A stretch of 57,770 nt of DNA. Source: Scleroderma bovista. Its lineage: Eukaryota > Basidiomycota > Agaricomycetes > Boletales > Sclerodermataceae. The stretch covers positions 1 to 57,770 of the forward strand of contig JAYMGJ010000681.1 in assembly GCA_037178675.1 (NCBI GenBank), read 5' to 3'. The first letter of the stretch is position 1. Each line of letters begins with the position of its first letter. Below are positions 12,280 through 24,894 of this stretch, piece by piece. The notes beneath the pieces were generated by a model, which saw nothing but the letters and a program-made list of their open reading frames with translations, ran no database searches and was not told where the DNA came from. The position numbers and the translations under genes were made by a program.

Positions 12280-15200
12280 TCAAGGCTCAAAACATTCTTG
12301 CCACTTGGACCCATATGCCATTTGACTGAGGTCCAGCTCTATACCCCCCCTTGGCATAACTAACCTGGTAAATGGGCTATAGAATGGATGTCTGTTGCCA
12401 GCAGGCACCCACAGAAGCAACTGGCCATGTGGACCTCTAATCCATCCATCTTCATGAAGTCTAACACATTGGTGGAAGGCCTGTATATCATGGAAGCAAA
12501 GGTTCTCACTGCCATGCAATGCATGAGCTGGAAAAGAAGAGAACCTAATTGGATGGCATAAGATGGGATTCTGTGTATCACTATGCAAAGTAGCATTCAT
12601 ATCATGCACTGTATTACATAGAAATGAATACTTGTAACAATATAGTTGAAGAGTACTATGCTCACCACTGTGTGAAGAAGAAATGTAGCATTCATTTGAT
12701 GGAGGGGACACTTGAACATCATTCAAGATGATTCTGACCTCTTTGTTAGCATCCCAGACTTGCACAGTCATGTCATCGGAGCCTGACACAATCCTTGTGC
12801 CATCAGGGGAGAATCCAACTGATGTGACCACATCAGTGTGGCCTTGAAGTGGACTGCCCATCTGCACACCCCTGTCAGCATCCCATACTCTCACAGTGTT
12901 GTCATCTGAGCATGACACAATCCTTGTGCCATCAGGGGAGAATCCAACTGATGTGACCCCCTCAGTGTGGCCTTGAAGTGGACTGCCAATCTGCACACCC
13001 CTGTCAGCATCCCAGACTCTCACAGTGTTGTCATCTGAGCCTGACACAATCCTTGTGCCATCAGGGGAGAATCCAACTGATCTGACCCAAGAAGTGTGGC
13101 CTTGAAGTGGACTGCCAATCTGCACACCCCTGTCAGCATCCCAGACTCTCACAGTGTTGTCACCTGAGCCTGACACAATCCTTGTGCCATCAGGGGAGAA
13201 TCCAACTGATGTGACCCAGTCAGTGTGGCCTTGAAGTGGACTGCCAATCTGCACACCCCTGTCAGCATCCCAGACTCTCGCAGTGTTGTCACCTGAGCCT
13301 GACACAATCCTTGTGCCATCAGGGGAGAATCCAACTGATCTGACCCAAGAAGTGTGGCCTTGAAGTGGACTGCCAATCTGCACACCCCTGTCAGCATCCC
13401 AGACTCTCACAGTGTTGTCACCTGAGCCTGACACAATCCTTGTGCCATCAGGGGAGAATCCAACTGATGTGACAAAGAAAGTGTGGCCTTGAAGTGGACT
13501 GCCAATCTGCACACCCCTGTCAGCATCCCATACTCTCACAGTGTTGTCATCTGAGCATGACACAATCCTTGTGCCATCAGGGGAGAATCCAACTGATGTG
13601 ACCCCAGAAGTGTGGCCTTGAAGTGGACTGCCAATCTGCACACCCCTGTCAGCATCCCAGACTCTCACAGTGTTGTCATATGAGCCTGACACAATCCTTG
13701 TGCCATCAGGGGAGAATCCAACTGATCTGACCCCAGAAGTGTGGCCTTGAAGTGGACTGCCAATCTGCACACCCCTGTCAGCATCCCAGACTCTCACAGT
13801 GTTGTCATCTGAGCCTGACACAATCCTTGTGCCATCAGGGGAGAATCCAACTGATGTGACCCAGTCAGTGTGGCCTTGAAGTGGACTGCCCATCTGCACA
13901 CCCCTGTCAGCATCCCAGACTCTCACAGTGGTGTCATCTGAGCCTGACACAATCCTTGTGCCATCAGGGGAGAATCCAACTGATGTGACCCCAGAAGTGT
14001 GGCCTTGAAGTGGACTGCCAATCTGCACACCCCTGTCAGCATCCCAGACTCTCACAGTGTTGTCATATGAGCCTGACACAATCCTTGTGCCATCAGGGGA
14101 GAATCCAACTGATCTGACCCCAGAAGTGTGACCTTGAAGTGGACTGCCAATCTGCACACCCCTGTCAGCATCCCAGACTCTCACAGTGTTGTCATCTGAG
14201 CCTGACACAATCCTTGTGCCATCAGGGGAGAATCCAACTGATGTGACCCAGTCAGTGTGGCCTTGAAGTGGACTGCCCATCTGCACACCCCTGTCAGCAT
14301 CCCAGACTCTCACAGTGGTGTCATCTGAGCCTGACACAATCCTTGTGCCATCAGGGGAGAATCCAACTGATGTGACCCCAGAAGTGTGGCCTTGAAGTGG
14401 ACTGCCAATCTGCACACCCCTGTCAGCATCCCAGACTCTCACAGTGTTGTCACCTGAGCCTGACACAATCCTTGTGCCATCAGGGGAGAATCCAACTGAT
14501 CTGACCCAGTCAGTGTGGCCTTGAAGTGGACTGCCAATCTGCACACCCCCATCTGCATCCCAGACCCTCACAGTGTTGTCCCATGAGCCTGACACAATCC
14601 TTGTGCCATCAGAGGAGAATGCAACTGAACTGACCCCAGAAGTGTGCCCCTGAAATGAACCCTGAGCAGCTGACCATTCTTTGTCTTGCCCTTCTGCAAT
14701 TTTGGCAATGCAGGGAAATTTGGCTCTTAACTCCCCATATGGTATGGCATTTGCAGGAGCAAATGGTAGTGCAGAGATGTACAAGTGGGGGGTGCTTGTG
14801 GAAACAGCAGTGGAGAAGTTATGGATGAACTTCACACCATCCCTTGCCAATCCTGCAACATCACCAGATCCTGTTTTCCCCTAGACAAATTGTATGTTAG
14901 ACACTAACTCACCATCATACTGATCCATGTACTCACCTGAGACCATCTTGCAGCACTAGAAAGGGCATATACAGCATTACCAAGTACACCCAGCAAACTC
15001 AATACCTCAAACCAGAACAGAATTCTTTCATTCCCCAGAATATCCTTCACATGTCCTGCAAGTCTGGGATCAAATTTGGTTGCCTCCAGATGCTTTGCCC
15101 AGAAGAGAGACGAGTATGACAAATGAGATGGAATCTTGGCTTTGACTCTCTCAGCCAGACCAGGTACATCTGAATTGAGTAGAAAGGAGCTCTCCAGTCC

Positions 15201-17559
15201 ACAGATATTGAAGCATAGACCACCACGAAGGACACAGAGTGATGCAACAGCTAGGTCTGCCTGAATATCCGACTCGCCAACAAAATAGTCTCCACTTCGT
15301 GACTGATCAGTCAAGAAGTCATGGAACGAAGAATGGAGGAGCCGGATAGGGTTTTGGTGGTCAGTGACACCACTCAGTAATGAGCCCATGTGGTTGAGAA
15401 TGAGGACAACATTGAAACGATCATCCTCATGTGGGAACTGCATGCGCATTGCATGCAATGCACCCATTGGGAGTGGCTCCAGCGTGTAAAGAATCTGCCG
15501 CATCAAGGAGCGGAACCGTGCCAGAGGCTTTTCCCTCTTGACTACAACGCTTTTGAGGACGGTAACATACATCTCGTCTAGGAGTGTTGTCCCTTCCCGT
15601 GACGTGGGCACCATCAAGTCGTCGAAACGCTCCTTGACCATCTCACCAGCAGTGTCTGATCCGATCCACTCGCAGGCAAGTCGGGCCCACTCGAACAAGC
15701 CATCGGCTCTGCGCACAATCTGGGTGATCTCTGTTGCACCAATGTCCTGTTGATCCTTGAGTTGCTCGGATACATACATACGAATATCGTGTTCAGCAGA
15801 GACCTCGTCCAAAGAAACCGCTTGCACGAGCTGCGTATCACGGAGAGCACGCATGATGTCGGCTAGTGGTCGGGATGTGAGGAGTATGCGGAAGTTGGAA
15901 GGGAGAGAAGCAGCCTTAGTGAGCACCTCCAGGATATGCTTTCGTGATGCGTCAGATCCACTCTCATCCAATGCATCGATGACCACGACAACGCTTCCGA
16001 CTCTCCCATCCGAAACCTCCAACAAAGGCTTCAGGAGCTTTTCCCACTGTAACATCACGTCGTGTGTGGCCTTGAGTGTGTTATCCTCCTTAATAGCTCC
16101 AAGCACCGCCCGTTGAAAAGCAGGATCGCAGTTAGCCAGGTCGCGAACAATGTTCGACAGCACCTTTTGCTCTAGACGTTCCGCCTGCCGATCGCGTGCG
16201 AAACGGAAGCATGAACAAAGGCCCCCAGCATTCATGTACTGCAGCGCGACGGTGTGAGCGATGGCGGATTTTCCCCTGCCGGCCTGGCCGTGAAGCCAGA
16301 AGATCCGCGGCACGTTAACGGCGGGGTCGTTAATCCAATCCACGATTTCTTTCAGAATTTCCACCCTCGTTCCATCCAGGCATTTCTTCGTCGTATTGAG
16401 TCCCGCGCCACCTGCATATGCCATACTATCTAGGCTGAGGTCCTCCATGATATCAAGGACACGGTGGACGTTGATGTGCGTGTCGCGTACTGCGCGATCG
16501 CGGAATTTTTGCATCAATTCATCCAGAGCGTTGTTGTATTCGTCGACGACGGACTGTGCGTCGGAAAAGATGTTCTTTGCAGCTCGTTTCACTGAATAAT
16601 ACCTAGTTAGAAGGGCGTGATAAAAGTATTCGGCGGGGCGTACAGAAGTTCTCGGTTTTGGAATAGTTTGCGATAAACTGGGCACAGCTACTGACCACTT
16701 GGGCGATGCACGTCAGTGTATCCTTCATCATATCCAGGGCCTTCGTATCCTCTTTAAGAAGCAACTCATAGACACTTTGAATCTTTGAAAGTAGGCTAGA
16801 GACCGAGTGGTCTAGGTTCGCTTGCGCAATGATCACCTGTCAGGGATGTAAGATGTATATCTCAGCCAACTAGAAGGACGCACCTGAGCAGCACCGGTGA
16901 GAAGCCCCAGTGCCATCTGAGTGTAAGGGTGAACCTGTGTATAAATGTCATCCTGCTTGTCACTGCAAGTAAAATATGATATAGTACGTTTGCAATGGTG
17001 CTGACTACGGTGTTGAAAGCCTTGAGTGGTTCGAGGTACGTCGAACTGATGGTGTCTATTTGAGAGACGGTAGTGTTGATTCCACCGACAAGTCCGACGG
17101 CCTGTTGCGTGGCACGTGAAGGAGGTACTAGTGCATCGAGCTCTCTTTTGGCAGCATCGATCTCGTCACGCACAGTAACTGCCTGGTCCACTGTGCATGT
17201 CGGCGCGGGCGGCTAATTCGAAGATGAGCGGGTCAGCCACTACGTGGCCTTAGATCCGCTTGAATAAATGCACTCACGCTCATAGGGGCACTTGCGATTG
17301 CTTGGTTGGAACGACTAAACGGTAATAAATTCTTCACTCTCTCCAGTTTTCCCGTGGCGACGCCGGTGGATCTCGCCGATGTGGAAGCGATATTGGGGAC
17401 AAGAGCGGGCGATGTCCCTCGAGTCTGATTTCTTTTTGGTTGATCAAGACGCTCTCTTGCAAAGGACCAATTGCGTACCGGGGCAAACTGGGAGTCCGAT
17501 GTAGCTTGAATGGGTTTGGTTTTCCAGGGTTTCAGCTTAGAGCGACGAGTATTGGCCAT
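12280..17559 (-). CDS. NACHT-WD40 (NLR/STAND type) protein, intact, 1,668 residues
   Basis: Six exons read on the minus strand: 17559-17278, 17212-16988, 16934-16884, 16836-16644, 16591-14937 and 14880-12280. All are GT-AG with agreeing phases and total 5,007 nt. Residues 1-100 are basic and low-complexity, and 100-320 are helical without a known domain. The NACHT domain follows, with Walker A GQAGRGKS at about 352-360 and Walker B VVVVIDALDES at about 450-461. Fifteen WD40 repeats of 43 residues span about 880-1525 (DNA 12.71-14.65 kb). A C-terminal region of about 140 residues is typical of basidiomycete members. By family knowledge such proteins are cytosolic STAND signalling switches: the WD repeats sense a ligand and NACHT oligomerises, in non-self recognition and incompatibility. 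The repeats differ mainly at a few positions. The gene converges on the BUB3-like gene. Confidence 0.9.
12710..14650 (-). repeat. Tandem 129-bp WD40-coding repeats (15 units)
   Basis: Fifteen head-to-tail units encode HT..V[T/R]SVGFSPDGTRIVSGS.D.TVRVWDAD blocks. Units are almost identical at the DNA level. Variation is concentrated at the two residues after HT, the T/R before SV, and the residues around S-D-T. Units 3-5 and 6-8 form the same triplet repeated twice, which points to a recent duplication of a three-unit block. Such a tract is prone to unequal recombination and to assembly collapse. Confidence 0.92.
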
Positions 17560-19555
17560 GTGTGACTCGGCGATGGCAGGAGAAATACGGGTTTGTTGAA
17601 AACTTGCACTTGGAGGTCGAGAGCAGCAAGGATGGGAAGCGGGGTTTTCAGGCTTGTACAGCCTGTTTGCAACCTGTGCTTTACACGCTGCAGGGTCGGG
17701 TTTTCAAATTTCATTTCAGCGTTGGCACGAGTCGAGGAGCACTGTGACTATCTAACATACGTACTTAGCCTTGAAGGCGTTCGAAGGTGTCCGTCGACTG
17801 GGGTGAGTGATTCTTCCGATTGTCCGCTCGTCCGCAGAGAAAGCTCGCCATGGTTTACAAATTCCACAGTTCAAGTTCACGGTCAACTTTATCTCGTCAG
17901 ATTCAGAAGCTCCACCCCTTTATTCGTCTAACCCTCCGTGTATGGCCTCCATACCACCTGCGTCTTTGGGCATTACGCAGGGTACGCATGATACCCGCCT
18001 CGATGACACGTAAACCTGATGGGTGAGTGCACCAGTGTAGGCCTTGACATTCGGATGATATGCCCCCTTCCGGCGCTGCCGTCGCCCTCAGCCATGGTGA
18101 ATCCTATCGCATCTCGTGTCCGCAGTGTAAGCAGCAGGACACTCTGTCGTAGTGACCCAGCTGGAGGTCTCCCCTTGTCGATGTTTCCTCTGCGTGCATA
18201 CATCAAATTTCTCTTCTCTTTGCGACTGTCTCTCCCCTGGGGCGCAAGCAGATGCTACTAAACTGGCTAAGCTTGATCTTCAAGTGCCATCATAGGTGGG
18301 TACGAATGGGATGGCCAAGGCTCGTCAACAGATTGGTCTGGTCTGACAATGGGGCCACCCGCCTTGTGATCACAGACTCCATCTCTAGCCCCATAGTCGA
18401 GACGTGTTTGAGATGCCGTGTATTTCGTGTCGGCAGTGAGATTTATACAAGAACAATGTACGTTCCCATTGTCTGTTTGGTGCCGCTCACATACATACTT
18501 AGGACGTACTCATTGGATCCCTACCTCGTCATGGCCAGTCAGTTATTGCAACATATATGTCACATCCAATACGGGGGCTCTGCAGATAAGGAGGGACAAG
18601 TCGCGGTCACGCACTGTGAGTACTGGTATACCTATTGTTACGGGTTCTTTGGATATACGATATGCGATTGGTTCTTTTGAGGATCATACCTTGACCCGAC
18701 TAGCATCAGGCATAACTGACACCCACCACAAGCCTTATCTCGTTGCAGAGGAGCCCAACAAAGTGAATTGGGCCGGACTATATTGGCATAGTGGTTGCCG
18801 TTTAAACTTTACCGTCCGAGACGGGGGTGGTACCGTCTGGCTGCCCATCGGTGATTTTATTGTATCTGGCAGACTGAGTATGAACAAGACGAACATGTGG
18901 GGAACTGTGGGATAATCTATTGGTGGAGTGAGATTGAGATTAAACATGGGATAAATGTGTATGTGACGCGTACGCCGATTCAGTTTCCACTAGGTGGGAT
19001 TGGCATCATATATTGTCGTGCGCGATTGTAGTTGTCTATACATGCACAAGCTGAATACCGAAGAACGAAGAAAGCATCGGCATAAACACATTGCCCGAAG
19101 CCACAGCGCGTGAGCTATTGAGCATAGGAAATACTTTCAACGCACCGTGAACTCGCATTCCTCGTTAGTTGGAAAAGTACCTCCACGAAGGAGGAGAAAA
19201 TTCCAAAATTATTAGACCAGCTCCACAATATGAAGTCTGAATCGAGTTTTACGATCCCATGAAGGGGGAAAACGTGAGCCACGAAGTGAACTGAAGGGCG
19301 AGGTAATACTTCTCCGTCCATCAAGGATCCCATCCCGCCTTCTCATCCGCAGAATGGATGGCAGAACTTCCCAAAGGATGCCCCACCACCATCCACACAT
19401 CGTGAAAAAACCAATGAATTTATCCATACTAAACCCAGCCGAACGAACGTTCCCCATGAAAAGGTCCAAGACCGCCGAAGGCCCTGGAAAATCAGACAGT
19501 ACCGCTTAGTGAGTACTCCCTGTCCGCAAGTACCTCCGTATGCTGACTCGGACGC
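17560..19555. other. Region without an assigned gene
   Basis: Several short ORFs with possible splice sites are present (for example 18418-18915), but none has a recognisable family. A phrase reminiscent of the BUB3 motif YAIGS occurs near 18660-18690 and may be a remnant. Nothing can be supported as a gene. Confidence 0.4.
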
Positions 19556-19690
19556 AAAATCTTCATGTAAGGATGTTCATGGATTTTCAATTCCACCGTG
19601 ATCAATGGAAGCTGAGTCATGCCACTGGCCCACACGATGTGCTGCACGGGAAGGGCACCCTCTTCAGTGGACACAGCTGTACAATAAAGA
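19556..19690 (+). repeat. Dispersed ~130-bp repeat, inverted relative to 24900-25045
   Basis: The segment around GGATGTTCATGG ... GGCCCACACGATGTGCTGCAC ... CCCTCTTCAG is closely similar to the reverse complement of about 24900-25045, with scattered substitutions. The second member lies directly against the left edge of the second HMG copy. It may be a gene fragment carried along in the rearrangements. I do not recognise its origin. Confidence 0.65.
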
Positions 19691-19993
19691 TGGGAGATGG
19701 GACCGGAACTTGTGTGGAAGAGAATGGCACGAGCCTCACCCGACCCCCGCGACGCGTTTCGAAGCCTTCGTTACCCGAAAGCCTCCCCCGTTTCGACCCA
19801 GGATCTTGGGCATATACGAGCGTCAAGGCTGGTTGTCTGGTATGTCACTCGGTCGTTATGACTGACCCCGCGAGAGTCGATTGAAGGGGAGAATGCGGTA
19901 CCGGTGGTAACTAGCGCCGCTGTGCCATCACGACTAGGTGCTGTACAGCATGAATCAGTCTGGACATCAGATATCAAATTCCGAATTACTTAC

Positions 19994-20520
19994 CAGTTGC
20001 CGCGCCGTTGTCGCGGGCTTGTTCTGACCAAAAAAGCCTCCGTGACTACCAAAAGTACCAGCTGTGTTGGTATTGGTCAACAAACTCGTTCCCGTGGTTG
20101 CAGTAGTGTTGGTAGATCCAAAGGTACCTGCACCCCCGCCAAACCCAGAGGTGCCTCCCCCAAAGGCACCAAAGGCAATAGCGGGTTAACGTATACCGAA
20201 GATAGAGGCTGTTGTCGCGCTGATTGTCGCGTTCTGTCTAAAGCTGCCTATGATCCAAAGATACCAACTTGCTCAGCAAACAAGGAGAGAAAAAGAAAGA
20301 CCCTAAAGATACGAAAGTGGGTGGTGGTATTAGAGGTGCCCAGGTTGCTAGACATTGGGTTTGGAACGTGTTGCTGCTGGGGGACACGATCGTTCATATG
20401 GTCGAGTGGAAAAGAGGTAATGACTTGTACATACCTCCGCTCCGGAAGGTGCCTGGTTGTCCAAAGGCTATTCCTTGCTGTTGCTGCTGTAGGTTAGCCC
20501 ACGATGGACTGAGTCCGTCC
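19994..20520 (-). pseudogene. FG-repeat nucleoporin fragment (Nup98/Nup145 type), degenerate
   Basis: On the minus strand about 20190-19994 encodes a Gly/Phe/Thr-rich tract (AFGAFGGGTSGFGGG, GTFGSTNTTATTG, GGFFGQNKP) and ends at a consensus splice donor, CTG/GTAAGT. A second block at about 20510-20440 reads QQQQQGIAFGQPGTF. Between them the frame is broken by stops. FG-nucleoporins line the nuclear pore and bind transport receptors. The tract fits an N-terminal FG region. The downstream minus strand (GTAF-P-D-YQ pattern near 19860-19930) is loosely compatible with Nup98-type sequence. Frames do not join without shifts, so this is a relic. Exact family member uncertain. Confidence 0.5.
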
Positions 20521-20619
20521 CTTCAGCACCAATCGCGTCCTCGTCGTTGCGGACGTCCTTGATGTTCGCAATGCTGACCAAGGCTAGGAATATCATACCC
20601 GCGGGGGACACCAAAAGTT

Positions 20620-20900
20620 TAGAAGGTTGACGGGGCGGTTCAACGCAGTCGAAACGAAAGCCGACATTCAACCCGTTCTCAACGAGTTCGTGACACCGCA
20701 CATAGAATCCTTCAAGGCACTGTTCAATGACCCAAAGGCGACGGGGACGACCAAGGGTTACTCTCACTCGGACGCGACGGAAGCAGGGAGGATGAAATTT
20801 CAAATTTGCACATTCTCCACCCAAGAATAGGATCGAAGAGGCGTCCCTGAGGGTTCCAGACCGTGATACATGGGGCATAGAACTTCGAAAAATCATTGCC
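20620..20900 (+). pseudogene. Possible RNA polymerase I second-largest-subunit fragment
   Basis: A short frame contains VLNEFVTPHIESFKALF, which resembles the N-terminal motif of RPA2/RPA135 ([L/V]V.PHIESFNALF). After a frame shift the text reads RIEEASLRVPDRDTWGIE, which resembles the next conserved stretch of the same subunits. The remainder of this roughly 1,200-residue enzyme subunit is absent. I judge it a frameshifted 5' fragment. The assignment rests on two short motifs recalled from the family. Confidence 0.35.
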
Positions 20901-21213
20901 GTCTGTGCTTGCGCAGTAGTTTCACTTCATGACATGGATTCGTAGGCTTGCGAACGTTTAACTTCATACAGGGATCGAATGCAGGCTAAAATATGTTAGA
21001 AGATCAACGCGGATACCAGCCTGTTGGAGTACTTGTGTATCATGGCAAGCTTTCCCCTGCGGACGAGCGGGCCAAGGTCTGGAAGAATATCACACTCACC
21101 CCAAGTCGACGGACACCTTCAAAACATATGGCTTCTCTCTGCTCCCCCTCCAGGACAGAAACACCCGGTTGGCACTCAACTCGCGGACGTTCGGGGTCCT
21201 TGCATACTACCTT

Positions 21214-22610
21214 ATGGCGTCCGCTCTCTACCAACAACAGCTCACTGAAGGCCTCTGTTTGACACAAGAAACCTTCGAGCGAGCCAAATCCATCCTAAAC
21301 CATTCCTCATTACGCACAGGCCACGGCACAGGCTTTCCTGGCAACATTGCCTCCCTCTCTGCTGTTGCAGCATACCTTGCATCCGAACAGTGCGTGTAAG
21401 CCTGATTATTTGTCGTTGACCCCCACTCGAGTGTACGCTATTCACAGGCTTGGAACGAACGAGGTCACTCTCAAAACCGCTGCAGTCTCCGCATTCGTCC
21501 AGCGACGCGTGTTCGAGGATATCCTCAAGAAGGTGCGCAAAGCCATTCAGTTCGACGATGACGACCAGGATCTCCGTGGCGCATCTGAAAACGTGACGCA
21601 TACCAGAGTCTTGTCGCGTCTCATATCTCACAGGACGCGTTAGACGCGGTAGAATGGATGGAGGAGGCGGAGGAGGCGCTGCCGGGTGCGGTGATGCTTC
21701 TAACTGTATGCGTGCATTCAATGATTGCCAGCACTCCGTGGCAAACAAGGAAATCTGTGCAGCCTACAATGTACCCTCGAAAACCCTCAAGAGCATCACG
21801 AACACTCTCGATCTGCACTGCGGTGATATCGCAAATCGCATCCACTCTGCCCTCCTTCATCAGTCGACCGGCTCATCGGCGACTCTTTCAAAGTCTTATC
21901 CGAACACCCGTCTTCAATTACAAGCTTCCCTTAAAAGGTCATCGACCAAGTCTGCAATGAAGGGAAAGTCACGCAAGCAAGAGCCAACACCATCTAAGAC
22001 CCCTTCTCAGAAACGCACTGTCGTTTTCTCCCAATCAATCCGCGGCCGCGGCGACATGGACAGCAATGTGTCCTTGCCTGAAACGCCCACCAAGAAGCGC
22101 AGAATAGACTCTCCTGCCAATGATGTTACTACTCGAGCAGGTATAGCCATCTCCCCTAGGAACCGCACAACGAGGGCTACAGACGACGACGCAGCTATGG
22201 CGGCATTCCACGCAGCAATAACCGGCCAAGCCTCACATGTTTCTAGTCCAGCCTGGCCAGCTCAACCTGTTCCTTCCTTGCCTCGTTTACTCAATACACA
22301 TACTACCCCCGATGATGCCGATCCATCCACACCAAGACGTCCCCGCACCCTGCGCCCGTCCACATCCACCGCGAATGTAGGCTCCCCAGCGAAATCATCT
22401 GTCGCTGTCACACCCACTCGTTCTGCTCTCCAAGCTTCCGCCTCTGCTCGTCCTCGACGATGGTATTACCCTGTTTTCTTGGGTCAGCAGCAGTGGCTCG
22501 CTCGGGACCAGAGGGTTGAGCGGATATGGGCAGATGCAGCGACACATTGCTCCAAGATGGTTGAGTTGTATGGACATCCGCTTGAGCGGTATCGGCCCGT
22601 GCTGGCGTGA
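21214..22610 (+). CDS. ORC6: ORC6-like protein (origin recognition complex subunit 6)
   Basis: A phase-consistent four-exon model is 21214-21389, 21448-21592, 21634-21690 and 21732-22610, giving 418 residues. The introns are 58, 41 and 41 nt, which is short but GT-AG. Residues 1-110 look like a helical cyclin/TFIIB-type fold with NIASLSAVAAYLASEQLGTNEVTLKTAA. A second helical segment follows (HSVANKEICAAYNVPSKT). The middle is Ser/Thr/Pro-rich and basic (KRRIDSP, STPRRPRTLRPST), with several S/T-P sites. The C-terminus has RPRRWYYPVFLGQQQWLARD and a final helix, which I recall as the ORC3-binding tail in fungal ORC6. ORC6 acts in nuclear replication licensing. The true start may lie further upstream, since the in-frame sequence before 21214 also looks coding. 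The alternative is another cyclin-fold protein. Confidence 0.55.
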
Positions 22611-23390
22611 AGGGGTCATACTGTTCTTCTGACGTTGGTTTATGTTCTTAGTATATGCAATAGACTCTGCCAAGGTGTCTCGAAAGGTTGTTTGGAAAGT
22701 GAGTGCTATGTCATGATGCCTGTCATAATCAATTTCTATGAGTGTTACCACTTCACTGGTGCGGCCTGGCCATTACAACGCAGTTTGGCATCTTGCGGAT
22801 GAGTGACGTGCAACTGCATCGGACTCTCACGGCGCTGCTATGCGCGACATATTTCAACGGGAGTGCGTCCTCGTTCGCTTGAACTCTCACTACACAGTAC
22901 TTTTGTGACACTTACCTGTAGATCGTCTCCACTCACTCGTCGACTTTACACACGATCGGGTCCAGTACTATGGGTGCCTTGAAGACCGGCCCAGAAGGCA
23001 CCGGCAGGTGGTGGGTATGGCATACCCGGTGGCCTGGAGGTCTTGGAAGACGAGTGGAGGGCAGGTGTCCCCTGTAATTGCATTTATATTGTCTATTTCG
23101 TGGACTTGAACCTGGGGGGGAAGTCCTACTCACTGCTACGCCATGTCGCGACTTGGCGGGTTTATTACAGCCCTACCGTACACACTTGGGTCCGAGTGTC
23201 GCATATATCCTCGCCATACCTAGTAGGATTGGAAAGCGTGGCGAGCTGAACGCGCCAACGGGTAGATGACAGTTTGTTATGCTCGGACTGACCTTGTCTC
23301 CCAACATCGTCGGTTGCCGCCATCCGCAACTAGAGCCCCATAAGTGACGAACGGAGCCATATATCTTGGGACGCAGCTCACCTAGGCAAG
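22611..23390. other. Intergenic region, nothing recognised
   Basis: No ORF above about 120 codons and no convincing protein similarity. Confidence 0.5.
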
Positions 23391-23395
23391 CAGGT

Positions 23396-24800
23396 GGATA
23401 TTGTCGCAGTCACTTTTTGACTTTGTGGTCCCAGATTGAGACAGTGCCGTCTGAGCCTGCTGATGCGAATGTGTTGTATCTGGCGGGTAGATGCGAATCG
23501 GCAGACATGACATTGAGAAGGCGTGTGGGATATGAAAAAGAGAAAAAGGGAAAGGACGGAAACCAGCGAGTTAACCGGCCACACATGGTCTACATCGTCG
23601 ATAGTCTGTGTGTGGCACTTGAACGCATATTTCTGGTCTTGGACCTCTGGACTTGGGCCAAAGTATTCTACACCGATCCGGCCTTCGACAGAGCCAATCG
23701 CATAGCCTGTATCCCAATGTGCGTCAGTGTCAGTCGTCCCACTCGCCTTCAATGATAAAGTGAAGAATAGGAAAAGAGAGCACCTTTTCGTTCTGCCCAT
23801 AAACTTCAAACTACTCACCCTCGTCTGCACAGGCTCCACCATTTTCCTAATACCGTGTATATGAAATAGGCGATTCACCATGCCCACCACGGGTGTGTTG
23901 TTGACAAGGTCGAGGTTGTGAACGCGCTCAGGAAGGACGTGTGTTGGTATGGCACTGTCGGCGCTGGTGTTTGAAATACCAGCGGAAGCACGGCAATCCT
24001 AGAAGTTGAGCGAGAGATCCTATGAGCTGGTGATGAGCATGTCTAGGGATCAATGGGGCCTGTGGATCAGAGAGGATCAGGGCAGAGGATTGGGCATACT
24101 TTCTTCCCTTGCAAAGTTCATCACAGATCCCGCATTGGAAGGGTTCCTCAGATATATCATTCTCTCCGTCTCGAAATCGAGTCTAGCACCGTCACGCGTG
24201 CATGTCAGCGGGGAGACAAGGAAATCGAGACATAAGTACGCACTCGCGCACTCCATCAACACCCTTGCGTCCTCTCCAAAAGCACACGCCAGTACTGCTG
24301 CTCGATGGCCAAATTTCGCTTGTTGCTGGTTTGCAGAGACATCGTAGAATTGCACGGTCTAGTATTGGTAAGTGTCGTTCCTTCCTTCCAAGAAGCGCTG
24401 CGCCAAGACAAGACGTACCGTGTCCCATGCCGAAATGAGAGGTCAGGATGAGAAGCTGAAATGTGCACTTGGGAGATACTGTCGAATAGTGGAGGATCGT
24501 AGCTTGGTCTTTTGTGATTAATAGCATTTTGTAAACGGATTCGGTATTCGATACATGGACTCACCTTGGGCTCCAATCTGACTCTGCAGTGTGGTTGTGG
24601 AAGGTATCACCTGATGCAGGTCAGATGGGCTATGTAAATCCACCAGGGAACTGAATTGCAATTCTACCAGTGTACAGTACAACAAAGCGCGCCGATGGAG
24701 AGTTCATGAACATGGGCAGAGGCGTAGGGAGTCCTGTGTGGTGGGGGAGACGGAGGGGGACGAGCTAGCGATCGATATCAGAAACGACACCTGCGCCTTG
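23396..24800 (-). pseudogene. BUB3: Third copy of the HMG 3' end / BUB3-like block, inverted and decayed
   Basis: Read on the minus strand, about 24800-24700 matches the start of HMG exon 4 (CTCCGTCTCCCCCACCA ... CCTGCCCAT). Most of exon 4 is then missing, and the sequence resumes in the HMG 3' flank and continues through BUB3-like exons to about 23396, where similarity stops within KKRLRQYP. The BUB3 part carries frameshifts, and a TGA at 23410-23412 stands where copy 1 has CGA. It still keeps a splice donor, CCCAAG/GTGAGT at about 24565, that copies 1 and 2 have lost, so it diverged from a more complete parent. It also lacks the 23-kb insertion and serves as a second empty-site witness. It lies head-to-head with HMG copy 2. 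Confidence 0.82.
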
Positions 24801-24894
24801 GAGAAAGGCACGAGCAGCGAGAAATTTCCCCTGCGTGTTGGTGAACGCCTCGGAGCCGAGGAGATCTCAGCTAGGCATCGGACACCGTTGATGG

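Noticed and set aside
13149..13397. Minus-strand ORF in another frame within the WD repeats
   Set aside because: It is an out-of-frame reading of the repeat units; the main frame is continuous and encodes WD40 motifs.
18418..18915. Possible WD40 or enzyme gene
   Set aside because: Only a short YAIGS-like phrase resembles BUB3; splice sites and frames do not assemble into a recognisable protein.
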